Origin: Luteimonas suaedae
GTDB taxonomy: Bacteria; Pseudomonadota; Gammaproteobacteria; Xanthomonadales; Xanthomonadaceae
Reading direction: 5' to 3'
Length of the DNA: 64,000 nt
Assembly (NCBI RefSeq): GCF_008312895.1
Contig: NZ_VSSP01000001.1
Span: forward strand, 434,001-498,000
The translations under genes were made by a program, and so were the position numbers. The notes below the pieces were generated by a model. That model saw nothing but the letters and a program-made list of their open reading frames with translations, did not search any database and was not told the origin of the DNA. The first letter of the stretch is position 1; the number at the start of each line of letters is the position of its first letter. Positions 34,918-43,873 of this stretch are shown in pieces.

Positions 34918-36879
34918 TCAGGTTCCGACGATGCCGCCGTCGCGGCGCGTCACCACCACCGTCGCCGAGCGCGGCTTGAGCATGCCGCCGGGCCAGGCGC
35001 TGCCGCCGCTTTCGCCGGGGTGCTGGATGTTGACGAACAGCGTGCGGTGGTCGGGCGTGGCGGTGATCCCGGTGACCTCGCAGCCGGACGGTCCGACCAG
35101 GAAACGCTTGATCGCGCCGGCGACCGGGTCGGCCACCAGCATCTGGTTGTTGCCGAACGGCCCGCTGCCGAGCTGGCTGCCGCTCATGTCGGTCTGGATC
35201 CACAGCAGGCCGTTGCGGTCGAACCAGAGTCCGTCGGGGCTGGCGTGGATGCTGTCGGCGGTGAGCGGGTCGCCGTCGGGACCGAGGCTGTCATCCGCGG
35301 AACCGCTGAGCAGGAAGAGATCCCAATCGAACGCGATGGCATCGCCGCGGCTGGCGTGCTCGAGGAAGCGGACGATGTGCCCATACGGGTTCGGCCCGCG
35401 CGGGTTGGCGGCGTCGGTCTCGTCGGCGGTACGTGAAGCGTTGTTGGTCAGGGTGAAGTACACCTGGCCGGTATTCGGGTCGACCGCGCCCCATTCGGGC
35501 CGGTCCATCGGTGTGGCGCCGGCGACGTCGGCCGCCAGACGGGTGTTGATCAGCACGTCGCCCTGATCCGCGAAGGCGACACCGGCGGCGGCCGCCGCCG
35601 CGGCGAAGCCCGGGTCGTCGATGTCCAGCGCCAGCCATTCGCCGCTGCCGTCGTCGTGGAAGCGCGCCGCGTACAGGGTGCCGTGGTCGAGCAGCTCGCC
35701 GCTGGCGCGGCCCGGGGTGTAGCGCTCGCGGCTGACGAACTTGTAAATGTATTCGCCCTGGGCGTCGTCGCCCATGTAGGCGACCAGCGGCTGGCCCGGC
35801 TGCGGCTGCGCGAACACCAGGCCCTCGTGGGCGAAGCGGCCCAGCGCGGTGTGCTTGACCGGGGTGCTGTCCGGATCGAACGGGTTGATCTCGACGATCC
35901 AGCCGAAGTGGTTCGGCTCGTTGCGATAGTCCTGGACGGCGTCGTCCGCGGTGGCGGTGGCGTCGAAGCGCGCCTCGACCGTTTCCCAGCCGTAGCGGCC
36001 GGTGGTGGCGGACACGCCGTAGCGGGCGTGCTCGCGGGGACGCTCGCCGCGGTTGACGAAGTAGCTGGCCCAGTTCTCCTCGCAGGTCAGGTAGGTGTTC
36101 CACGGCGTATGGCCGTTGGCGCAGTTGTTCAGCGTGCCGCGGGTGCGGGTGCCGTCGGGGCTGTAGGTGGTGCGGAGCTTGGCATGGCCGCGGGCGGGGC
36201 CGGCGATCTCCATGGGCGTGGCGCCGGTGATGCGGCGATTGCGGCGGCTGCCGATGATGCTCCAGCCGTCGACGCGCCTGCGGATCTCGGCCACGCTGAC
36301 GCCATGGCCGGCGATCTCCTTGCGCACCTGGTCGGCATCGCGCACGCCGCCGACGCTGATTGGTCCGGCCGGATGCATCGCCGCCTGGTCGATGTACTCG
36401 TGGTTCATCACCAGCAGCCCCAGCCCGGATTTGTGCGGCGGCGCCTTGGACAACGGGAAGAAGTGCATGCCGTCGTGATGCATGCCGACCTGCTGCTCCT
36501 GGTCGGCGCCGCTGTTGAGCCCGCCGTCCCGGTAGGCGGGGTAGTCGCCGCAGATCGGCTCGCCCCAGGGCAGGATCACCGAGAAGTCGTACTCCGGCGG
36601 CACCAGGATGTCATCGACCCGGCTGACCGGGACCGCGGTGAAGTCCAGCGGCCGGATGCGCGGATTCGGGCGCCCTGGCTTGCCGGCCGCGGCCAGTGCG
36701 GTGGCGCCGGTCGCGAAGAGGCCGGCGGTGACCGCCAGGCCCAGCCCGCCCTTGAGCAGTTGCCGGCGGGCCAGCCGGGTGCGCAACACCTCGCCGAAAT
36801 GCGGATTGCCGGAGCGGTTGCTGTCTTCGTGGTCGAAATCTTGTTCGCTGTAGGGAACGGGGGCGTCTTGCTCGGTCAT
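34918..36879 (-). CDS. phoX: PhoX-type alkaline phosphatase (DUF839)
   Basis: A 653-residue exported phosphatase of the calcium/iron-dependent PhoX family. A long N-region precedes the twin-arginine motif ARRQLLKGG near 38-45 and a hydrophobic core, so export folded by Tat is predicted. Family motifs include VMNHEYID, NCANGHTPWNTYLTCEENW, HFGWIVEINP, GRFAHEGLVF, FTLTNNASR, DGLWFDRNGLLWIQTD and TLFVNIQHPG. It releases phosphate from organic esters and lies near the pst operon; no clear PhoB box was seen in its own upstream region. Confidence 0.93.
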   Translation of the reverse strand: MTEQDAPVPYSEQDFDHEDSNRSGNPHFGEVLRTRLARRQLLKGGLGLAVTAGLFATGATALAAAGKPGRPNPRIRPLDFTAVPVSRVDDILVPPEYDFSVILPWGEPICGDYPAYRDGGLNSGADQEQQVGMHHDGMHFFPLSKAPPHKSGLGLLVMNHEYIDQAAMHPAGPISVGGVRDADQVRKEIAGHGVSVAEIRRRVDGWSIIGSRRNRRITGATPMEIAGPARGHAKLRTTYSPDGTRTRGTLNNCANGHTPWNTYLTCEENWASYFVNRGERPREHARYGVSATTGRYGWETVEARFDATATADDAVQDYRNEPNHFGWIVEINPFDPDSTPVKHTALGRFAHEGLVFAQPQPGQPLVAYMGDDAQGEYIYKFVSRERYTPGRASGELLDHGTLYAARFHDDGSGEWLALDIDDPGFAAAAAAAGVAFADQGDVLINTRLAADVAGATPMDRPEWGAVDPNTGQVYFTLTNNASRTADETDAANPRGPNPYGHIVRFLEHASRGDAIAFDWDLFLLSGSADDSLGPDGDPLTADSIHASPDGLWFDRNGLLWIQTDMSGSQLGSGPFGNNQMLVADPVAGAIKRFLVGPSGCEVTGITATPDHRTLFVNIQHPGESGGSAWPGGMLKPRSATVVVTRRDGGIVGT

Positions 36880-37142
36880 GCCTGGCTGCCTCGTACGGAT
36901 TGGGTGGTGGTATCCGGCCCCCGCGAACGACGTTAGCCAGCGCGTGTTGCAGCGCCGTGTCGCCGTCGGCGCCCTGTCCCCGTTTTTGTGAAGCGACGGC
37001 AGTCGCGACTGCGATCCGGCAGCCGCTGCAGCGCCGCGCCCGCAGGCCCGTTTCGCCCGCCCTAGGCAGGTCCGGCCGCGCTGGCTATGCTGGCGCAGAC
37101 GGCGCCGTATGGTTGCTTGCCATCATTCCTGGGAGGGGAGAC

Positions 37143-39131
37143 ATGAGCTATTTCGTCACCGGCGCAACCGGGTTCATCGGCCGCTTTCTGGTCAGCAACC
37201 TGCTCCGGCGCAAGGGCACGATCCACGTGCTGGTGCGCGAGGACTCGCGGAAGAAGTTCGACGCGATCGCCAGGAAGATGGGCTGGGACCCGAAGCGCGT
37301 CGTGCCGGTGTCCGGCGACATGACCGCGCCGAAATGCGGCCTGGGCGCGGCGCAGGTCCGCGGCCTGAAGGGCAAGGTGAAGCACTTCTTCCACCTGGCC
37401 GCGATCTACGACCTCACCGCCAGCCCGGAAGCGCAGCAGGCCGCCAACGTCGACGGCACCCGGCACGCGCTGGACCTGGCCGCCGCACTCGAGGCCGGCT
37501 GCTTCCACCATGCCAGCTCGATCGCCGCCGCCGGCCTGTATCCGGGCATCTTCCGCGAGGACATGTTCGACGAGGCCGAAGGCCTGGACGATCCGTACCT
37601 GCGCACCAAGCACCAGTCCGAACGCCTGGTGCGCGAGGAGGCGCGGTTGAAGTGGCGCATCTACCGGCCCGGCATGGTGGTCGGCCATTCGCAGACCGGC
37701 GAGATCGACAAGATCGACGGTCCGTACTACTTCTTCACCTTCATCAAGAAGCTGCGCCAGATGCTGCCGCCGTGGATGCCGACGCTGGGCATCGAGGGCG
37801 GGCGCATCAACATCGTGCCGGTGGACTTCGTCGCCGATGCGATGGACCACATCGCCCACAAGCCCAGGCTAGACGGCCACACCTTCCACCTCACCGACCC
37901 CGAGCCGATGCGCGTGGGCGAGGTGCTCAATGCGTTCTGCCGCGCCGGCCACGCGCCGGAGATGACCATGCGCATCGATGCGCGCATGTTCGCCTTCGTG
38001 CCCTCCGGCATCCGTGCCGCGGTCGGCAACCTGCCGCCGGTGCGGCGCCTGGTCGGCACGCTGCTGCGCGACTTCCGCATTCCGAAGGACGTGCTGAAGT
38101 TCATCACCTATCCCACGCGCTTCGACAGCCGCGAGGCCGAGCGTGCGCTCAAGGGCAGCGGCATCGCGGTGCCGAGGCTCGACGACTACGCCTGGCGGCT
38201 GTGGGACTACTGGGAGCGCAATCTCGATCCTGACCTGTTCGTCGACCGCACCCTCAAGGGCAAGGTGCGCAACAAGGTGGTGGTGATCACCGGCGGCTCG
38301 TCCGGCATCGGCCTGTCCACCGCGCAGCGGGTGGCCGAGGCGGGCGCGATCACGGTGATCGTGGCGCGCGGCAAGGAGGAGCTGTTCAAGGCCCGCGACG
38401 AGATGAAGGCCGCCGGCGGCAAGGTGTTCGCGTACACGGCGGACCTGTCGGACATGGCCGATTGCGACCGGCTGGTGCAGGCGATCCTCAAGGACCATGG
38501 CCACGTCGACGTGCTGATCAACAATGCCGGCCGCTCGATCCGGCGCTCGATCGAGCTCAGCTACGACCGCTTCCACGATTTCGAGCGCACCATGCAGCTC
38601 AACTACTTCGGCAGCCTGCGCCTGATCATGGGTTTCATGCCGACGATGACCAAGCGCCGCAAGGGCCACATCATCAACATCAGCTCGATCGGCGTGTTGG
38701 CCAACTCGCCGCGGTTTTCGGCCTACGTCGCCTCGAAGGCGGCGCTGGACGCCTTCAGCCGCTGCGCCCAGGGCGAGCTGTCGGGCAAACGCATCAGCTT
38801 CACCACGGTCAACATGCCGCTGGTGAAGACGCCGATGATCGCGCCGACCAAGATGTACGAGAGCGTACCCACGCTGACCCCGGAAGAGGCCGCCGACCTG
38901 CTGGTCAAGGCGATCATCGAGCGCCCCAGCCGCATCACCACCCGCCTCGGCGTGTTCGCGGCGCTGCTCAACGCGATCGCGCCGAAGGCCTACGAAGTGG
39001 TCATGAACAGCGCGTTCGAGCTGTTCCCGGATTCGGCCGCCGCCAAGGGCGATCGCGAGGCCCTGAAGGACGAGACCCCGAGCCAGGAGCAGATCGCGTT
39101 CGCGGCGCTGATGCGCGGCGTGCACTGGTAG
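37143..39131 (+). CDS. Two-domain fatty acyl-CoA reductase (fatty alcohol-forming type)
   Basis: A 662-residue fusion of an N-terminal extended SDR domain (about 1-370; TGATGFIGRFL, YLRTKHQSERLV) and a C-terminal classical SDR domain (about 375-650; TGGSSGIGLSTAQ, NNAGRSIRR, Ser in INISSIGV, YVASK catalytic Tyr-Lys). Length, domain order and the Acr1-like MPLVKTPMIAPTKMYE segment match the Marinobacter-type reductase that takes acyl-CoA or acyl-ACP to fatty alcohol. Other double-SDR functions are possible. GGGAGGGG precedes ATG 37143. The ACBP/TetR pair nearby fits acyl-CoA metabolism. Confidence 0.8.
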   Translation: MSYFVTGATGFIGRFLVSNLLRRKGTIHVLVREDSRKKFDAIARKMGWDPKRVVPVSGDMTAPKCGLGAAQVRGLKGKVKHFFHLAAIYDLTASPEAQQAANVDGTRHALDLAAALEAGCFHHASSIAAAGLYPGIFREDMFDEAEGLDDPYLRTKHQSERLVREEARLKWRIYRPGMVVGHSQTGEIDKIDGPYYFFTFIKKLRQMLPPWMPTLGIEGGRINIVPVDFVADAMDHIAHKPRLDGHTFHLTDPEPMRVGEVLNAFCRAGHAPEMTMRIDARMFAFVPSGIRAAVGNLPPVRRLVGTLLRDFRIPKDVLKFITYPTRFDSREAERALKGSGIAVPRLDDYAWRLWDYWERNLDPDLFVDRTLKGKVRNKVVVITGGSSGIGLSTAQRVAEAGAITVIVARGKEELFKARDEMKAAGGKVFAYTADLSDMADCDRLVQAILKDHGHVDVLINNAGRSIRRSIELSYDRFHDFERTMQLNYFGSLRLIMGFMPTMTKRRKGHIINISSIGVLANSPRFSAYVASKAALDAFSRCAQGELSGKRISFTTVNMPLVKTPMIAPTKMYESVPTLTPEEAADLLVKAIIERPSRITTRLGVFAALLNAIAPKAYEVVMNSAFELFPDSAAAKGDREALKDETPSQEQIAFAALMRGVHW

Positions 39132-39201
39132 CGCAGCACCTCGCAGCGCTTGCGGCATCTCCCGGCAAGGCGGCCGCAGGCCGGGCGCTTCGCCGGAACG
39201 A

Positions 39202-40173
39202 TCAGTAGGTCCGGCACTGCCGGAAGCGCACCTGCAGCCCGCTGCCCGGCGGCGGCGTCAGCAGGATCCGCGAGGCGGCCAGGTCCGGATAGCGCTCGAC
39301 CAGCGGACAGATGCTCGGCATCGCATCCTCGCTGACATCGAGCAGGTGGACCTCCAGTGTCGACTGCGTCGCCCACAACGCCCGGTCGACCATCGGCAGG
39401 GTGGCGATCGCGCCGACCACCGCCTCGCGCTGCTCCTGCGGCGACGCCACGGTCGGCGCCGGGCCGGGGCTGTCGTCGACATTCTCCGTTGCGGCGGTAT
39501 CGGTCTCCGGCCCGGCGTCGGCGGCGGGTGCCGGCGCATCGGAGGACACCGGCGCGGCCGGTGATGTACCGATGGATGTCGGCGAGCGGTCCGCGATCGC
39601 GAAGTACACGGCGATGCCGACCAGGAGCGCCAGCAGCCAGGCCACGGCGATGCGCTGCCGCGCACGCCGTTCGGCGCCGGCGCGGATCGCCGCCAACTGT
39701 TCCGGCTTGAGGTCGCGCAGCTCCGGCCACAGGGTGGCGCCGTCGAGCAGCTCGATGTTCCGGTCGGCGGCGGTCTTGCGCGCCTCGTTCGAGATCCGGC
39801 CCTGGGTGAACAGGAATCCGCCGCTGGCATTGGCCAGACGGATGTCGTTGGACAGGTCGTTGACGGTGGCGTTGCCGAGCACGAAGGCACTGCCGTGCTT
39901 GCACGACAGCAGCCAGCGGCGGCCGTCGCGTTCCAGCGTGTAGTCCTTGTCGCCGGCGGCGATCTCGTGGTCGAACACGCGCTCGAAACCGCGCCGCGAC
40001 AACGCCTGCAGGACCAGATGGATGAACTCGCGCCAGGAAGTGCCGGCGAGCGCCGCGATGCCGGCGCGGGTTTCGTCCCGCTGCCGCAGGACGCGCTGGA
40101 TATAGACGGTGGCGATGGTGCCGAGCAGCAGAACGACGACGACGACAACCAGCCACTGCAGCCCTGCGCTCAC
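39202..40173 (-). CDS. Membrane-tethered restriction-endonuclease-fold (Mrr-like) protein
   Basis: A 323-residue protein with an N-terminal membrane helix (about 8-26), a cytosolic Mrr-like PD-(D/E)xK domain (about 40-155: FIHLVLQALSRRGFERV, then DYTLERDGRRWLLSCKHG, with the Lys of SCKHG at the usual catalytic place), a second helix (about 172-190), an Ala/Pro/Asp-rich linker and a C-terminal globular part. The start is GTG 40173. Such proteins are usually named only by fold; DNA cleavage, binding or a non-nuclease role are all possible. No methylase is adjacent. Confidence 0.8.
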   Translation of the reverse strand: MSAGLQWLVVVVVVLLLGTIATVYIQRVLRQRDETRAGIAALAGTSWREFIHLVLQALSRRGFERVFDHEIAAGDKDYTLERDGRRWLLSCKHGSAFVLGNATVNDLSNDIRLANASGGFLFTQGRISNEARKTAADRNIELLDGATLWPELRDLKPEQLAAIRAGAERRARQRIAVAWLLALLVGIAVYFAIADRSPTSIGTSPAAPVSSDAPAPAADAGPETDTAATENVDDSPGPAPTVASPQEQREAVVGAIATLPMVDRALWATQSTLEVHLLDVSEDAMPSICPLVERYPDLAASRILLTPPPGSGLQVRFRQCRTY

Positions 40174-40533
40174 GAATCGATTTTCCTGTCCGGACGGTGA
40201 TGGTTTCCGCCTACAGGCGGAAGCGCGTGCAGGATAGTCGGAATCGCGAAACAGGTTAAGGGCGCATGGTCACGGTGCGCCGGAAGACGGCAGGCGCATT
40301 TTCCTTCTCCCTTCGGGAGAAGGTGGCCCGAAGGGCCGGATGAGGGTACGGCGAAACGGCAGGAGTCTGAACCATCGCGGCTTCGCCGTACCCTCACCCC
40401 AACCCCTCTCCCGAAAGGAGAGGGGCTTCAAAGCGGCTGCCGGAAAGAGCCTGCCCCTGCAAAGGCAAGGGTCAAACCTTTGGCAGTCTCCCGGCAGAGC
40501 CGGGAGGTTGTTTCAAAAGAATCAACCTGCAGG
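40174..40533. repeat. Gene-free interval with a composite palindromic repeat
   Basis: The core (40305-40425) contains the hairpin TTCTCCCTTCGGGAGAA (40306-40322), 14-bp arms GAGGGTACGGCGAA (40342-40355) with complement (40382-40395), and the hairpin CCCCTCTCC/GGAGAGGGG (40403-40425). Such GAGGGTACGGCG elements are common intergenic repeats. No gene is seen. Confidence 0.7.
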
Positions 40534-41085
40534 TCAACCGGCGGTGGTCTTGCGCACGCGCTTGCGCGGGACTTTCTTCACCGCCGCCTTGGTTGCGGTC
40601 TTGCGGGTGGTGGCTTGCTTCGCGGTCTTGCGCGCCGCCGGCGTGCTCGACTGGCGGCGCAGCTCCGTGGTCAGGATCTCGACCCGGCGGGCGAGGTCGG
40701 CGAGATCGTCGCGGCTGGGAACGCCGAGCTTGACCAGCGCGCGCTGCACGCGGTCTTCGAACACCTTTTCCAGCCGATCCCAGGTATCCGTGGCGCGGTG
40801 GCGCGCCTGGCCGACGCTGCTCTCGACCGCATCGCGCACCACGTCCGCGCGACCGCCGGCGAACTTGCGTGCGTTCTGCTCGACGTTCAGGCCTTCCTTC
40901 ACCAGGGCCTCGAACAGCTTGGCGCCCTCGGCCTGCGCGCGGCCGAACGCGCCGACCCCGGCCAGCCAGATCTGCTGCGCCGATTCGCTCAGGCCCTTGG
41001 ACAGGCGTTCGGCCTGCTGCTGCGGGTCCGCGGTCGACGAGCGCCGGGTGCCGGTTTTCTTTGCGGTCTTCTTGAACGTGGCCAT
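40534..41085 (-). CDS. Phasin-like PHA granule-associated protein with basic tail
   Basis: A 183-residue protein of the poly(hydroxyalkanoate) granule-associated (PhaF/PhaI-type) family. An amphipathic, Ala/Glu-rich helical body (about 30-140: QQIWLAGVGAFGRAQAEGAKLFEALVKEG) is followed by a Lys/Arg/Thr/Ala-rich tail (about 145-183, for example KTAKQATTRKTATKAAVKK) like histone H1. The body would coat granules and the tail bind DNA, as in PhaF. GGAGG precedes ATG 41085. Other PHA-linked genes follow at 43505. Confidence 0.85.
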   Translation of the reverse strand: MATFKKTAKKTGTRRSSTADPQQQAERLSKGLSESAQQIWLAGVGAFGRAQAEGAKLFEALVKEGLNVEQNARKFAGGRADVVRDAVESSVGQARHRATDTWDRLEKVFEDRVQRALVKLGVPSRDDLADLARRVEILTTELRRQSSTPAARKTAKQATTRKTATKAAVKKVPRKRVRKTTAG

Positions 41086-41186
41086 GGTCCCTCCGATTTC
41101 TGGCAAAGATTAAGGATTGCAGCATCACGGCCGTGTCTAGAGCTTTCACACCACCGGGGATTGTTCGGGGAGGGCCAAGAGCAGTC

Positions 41187-41364
41187 TGGCCACGGATCTA
41201 CGCGGATAGAGCGGACAAGGGGGCAAGGCGGATAGGCAGCCGCCGCTCGATGGATCTGCCGGCACACCGGTACTGCCGACCGCCCGCACGTCGGGCACTG
41301 CGGAGGTGTTTCAAATATTCCGAATGTCCGGTTTTATTCGCGCCAATCCGCGCAGATCCGCGGC
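41187..41364. repeat. CCGCGGAT-family half-repeats, inverted pair
   Basis: CCACGGATCTACGCGGAT near 41190 and the inverted ATCCGCGCAGATCCGCGG near 41344-41361 flank about 140 bases in the 298-base gap between the phasin and patatin genes. The interval otherwise holds nothing I can identify. Confidence 0.6.
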
Positions 41365-41383
41365 AAAACGCCCTGCCGGCCGC

Positions 41384-42649
41384 TCACGATCGTCGCGAGC
41401 CGGCACGCCGGCGGTTGGTGATCAGGCGTTCGGTGTCGTCGAGTGCACGGCGCAGGCGCGCGGTGGTCTCGGTGCTGCGTGGCGGTGGCGGCCGCAGTCC
41501 GTCGAGGAGGGTGCGGTGTTCGTCGGCGAGGATTTCGTCGCGCAGGTCGATGCCGTGCGCCGCCAGCACCGGTCGCAGCTCGCCGGCACGGCGGCGCAGG
41601 TCGGCGAGGGTGTTGCGGTAGGCGAGTTCGCAGACGCGCCGCCGCGAGGAGAAGCTGAAGGCGTTGGTGAAGAACAGTTCGCCGTCGGCCTCGTCGGGTT
41701 CGAACACCAGCTGGTCGATGTCGGGATACTGGCCCGCGTACTTCGCCATGCCCACCTGCATGCGCGATTGCAGCAACGTGCGGAAGGTCTGCGACAGCAC
41801 CGCCGGCAATCCGCCTTCGGCCAGGCGCCGCGGATCCGTGCCGGTCGCCAGGTCGCTGTTGTGCAGGGTGTTGTTGAACGGCACCAGCGGGTTGACGCCG
41901 AGCAGCAGATCGATGCCGCGCTCGAGCAGCACCGAGGCGTGCATGGTGCGGCGCAGGGCGCCGTCGACGAAATGGCGGCCGCGGATCTCGACCGGGGGAT
42001 ACAGGCCGGGCAGCGCCGCGCTGGCCTGCACCGCGACCGAGATCGGCACGTCGTCCCAGCCGTCGCCGCCGAACAGCACCGGATCGCCGCTGTCGAGGTC
42101 GACCGCGACCACGTACAGCTTGCGCTGCAGCTCGCGGAAATCGTTGCTGCGTCCACGCCGCGTCAGCACGCCGCGGAGGAAGCGTTCCAGTTCGCGGTTG
42201 TCGAACAGCCCGGTCGGCAGCACGCCGCCGATGCGCGGGATCATGTCCCAGCGCGCGTCACGGGGACCCAGCAGCAGGCCCTGCCACCACTGTATCGTCA
42301 GCCGAGGCAGGGCGGCGGCGCGGCGCAGGTATTCGAACAGCGCCGGCCGCAGGAAGATTTCCGGACGGAACCGCACGTCGTCGCTGTCGCCGGTGATGAA
42401 GATGCGGCACATCGCCTCGGTGCCGAGACCGTTGGCCAGGCCAGCGGCGAGAAAGGCGCCGCTGCTGACGCCGACATAGCAGTCGACCGCCGTCGGGTCG
42501 AAGCCGTCCAGCGCCTCGTCCAGCGCGCGCAGCGCACCGAGCTCGTACATGCCGCCGATCGGGCCGCCGCCTGCGATCGCCAGGCCGATCCTCGCGGCTT
42601 GCCGGCGTGACGGACGGGAACGTTGGCGAGCGGAATGCAGGGAGAGCAT
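41384..42649 (-). CDS. Patatin-like phospholipase
   Basis: A 421-residue hydrolase with the patatin Ser-Asp dyad: oxyanion loop AIAGGGPIGGMYELG near 24-38, nucleophile GVSSGAFLAAG near 60-70, and the catalytic Asp in HFVDGALRRT near 217. A C-terminal helical region (about 300-421) ends with a basic tail. Acyl-ester hydrolysis of lipids is expected; patatin-fold PHA depolymerases also exist, and the phasin next door leaves that open. No signal peptide. Confidence 0.9.
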   Translation of the reverse strand: MLSLHSARQRSRPSRRQAARIGLAIAGGGPIGGMYELGALRALDEALDGFDPTAVDCYVGVSSGAFLAAGLANGLGTEAMCRIFITGDSDDVRFRPEIFLRPALFEYLRRAAALPRLTIQWWQGLLLGPRDARWDMIPRIGGVLPTGLFDNRELERFLRGVLTRRGRSNDFRELQRKLYVVAVDLDSGDPVLFGGDGWDDVPISVAVQASAALPGLYPPVEIRGRHFVDGALRRTMHASVLLERGIDLLLGVNPLVPFNNTLHNSDLATGTDPRRLAEGGLPAVLSQTFRTLLQSRMQVGMAKYAGQYPDIDQLVFEPDEADGELFFTNAFSFSSRRRVCELAYRNTLADLRRRAGELRPVLAAHGIDLRDEILADEHRTLLDGLRPPPPRSTETTARLRRALDDTERLITNRRRAGSRRS

Positions 42650-42735
42650 GCGGTCGGATCCGTGGAGGTCGCGCGAGTGTAGCGGAGCGGCGCGCGGGGT
42701 TGCCTCGGCCGCGCCAGGGCAACGATGATGCCGGC

Positions 42736-43455
42736 ATGTCGCATCCCCACGCCGTCGTCCAGCGCCTGTCGCGCCGCGTCGCCTGTCATCAGGCCCTGCA
42801 CGATCCGGCCATCGAGCCGCGCAACCGGCTGCGCTGGCTCCCGGAGTTGCGGCGTTGGCAGGCAGAACGCCTGCAGCGCAGCTTCGCCCGCTTCCTGAGC
42901 GACCCGCGGCGCCGGGCGGCGGCCGAGTTCTTCCTCACCGACGTCTATGGGGATCGCGATTTCGCCCGCCGCGATGCCGACATCGTGCGGGTGATCCCGA
43001 TGATGCAGAAGCTGCTGCCGACACGGCTGCTCGCCACGATCGCCTCGGCGATCGAGCTGGGCGCGCTCAGCCACGCGCTCGACCTGCGCATGGCCGAAGC
43101 CCTGCAGCGCCTGGCGCCCCGGCGCCGCAAGCTGGACCAGGACCTGTACGCGCGGGCTTACCGCGCGGTGGCGTTGCCGCGGCTGCGCGGGCGCCAGATC
43201 GCCTTGATCGAGGAGGTCGGCGGCGGGTTCGGCCGCGCCCTGAAGGCACGCGGCGTGGCGGCCCTGCTGGCGTTCTCGCGCGGGCCGGCGCGGCTGGCGG
43301 GGCTCGGCGAACTGCAGGGTTTCCTGGAACGCGGCTACGCCGCGTTCGAGCAACTGGGCGATGTCGAGGGGTTCGTTGCCGAGATCGGGAACGACGAGCG
43401 CGAAGCCATGCGGCGGTTGTTCGAAGGCCATCCGCAGCCGTTCGCCGCAGACTGA
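42736..43455 (+). CDS. FFLEELY-motif-type protein
   Basis: A 239-residue helical protein rich in Arg and Leu. Its central segment AEFFLTDVYGDRDFARRDADIVRVIPMMQKLLP (given in parts: AEFFLTDVYG, then RDADIVRVIPMMQKLLP, about 64-97) resembles the FFLEELY-motif family of Xanthomonadaceae and other proteobacteria, with TDV in place of EEL. No catalytic motif, signal or membrane helix is seen. It diverges from the patatin gene, with an 86-base gap. Function unknown. Confidence 0.8.
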   Translation: MSHPHAVVQRLSRRVACHQALHDPAIEPRNRLRWLPELRRWQAERLQRSFARFLSDPRRRAAAEFFLTDVYGDRDFARRDADIVRVIPMMQKLLPTRLLATIASAIELGALSHALDLRMAEALQRLAPRRRKLDQDLYARAYRAVALPRLRGRQIALIEEVGGGFGRALKARGVAALLAFSRGPARLAGLGELQGFLERGYAAFEQLGDVEGFVAEIGNDEREAMRRLFEGHPQPFAAD

Positions 43456-43504
43456 ACGATCGCGGTGACCAGACCGTCGACCACGCTGGCGGCTGCTCCG
43501 GCGA

Positions 43505-43783
43505 TCAGGCGTCGAACTTCTCGGCCAGCACCCGTCGGATCTCACTTTCGATCGGGCCCTGCATCGCCGACAGCAGGAATCCCAGCTTCGCGGTGACGTG
43601 CAGCTCCTCAGGCGCCAGCTCGATGCGGCCGTCCACGCCGGAGCGTTCGAAGTTCAGACAGTCGCCGTCCCACGTGCATGCCATGCCGAAGCGCTCGTCC
43701 AGTTTCCGCGCGACCTCCTCGATCGCCTTGCGCGCCTTCGGCATCGGCATCGAGTGGGGATGATGGATATCGATATCGGCCAT
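43505..43783 (-). CDS. Polyhydroxyalkanoic acid system protein
   Basis: A 92-residue cytosolic protein of the small PHA_gran_rgn family: MADIDIHHPHSMPMPKARKA, then VARKLDERFGMACTWDGDCLNFERSGVDGRIEL and LHVTAKLGFLLSAM. Family members lie near PHA synthesis and phasin genes; a mechanism is not established. ATG 43783 is preferred over a start at 43813 because the conserved alignment begins here. Together with the phasin 2.4 kb away it points to PHA storage. Confidence 0.85.
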   Translation of the reverse strand: MADIDIHHPHSMPMPKARKAIEEVARKLDERFGMACTWDGDCLNFERSGVDGRIELAPEELHVTAKLGFLLSAMQGPIESEIRRVLAEKFDA

Positions 43784-43873
43784 GGCGGCGGTTCGCGGCG
43801 GGGAAAGAGGCATCCATTCTGAAGCGGCCGCGGCCGCGATCCAAGCCCTGGGGGCATGCTAGATTCATGCCGG

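Noticed and set aside
39202..40173. Type IV restriction system
   Set aside because: The protein is membrane-anchored with extra domains and stands alone; the Mrr-like fold alone does not show restriction activity.
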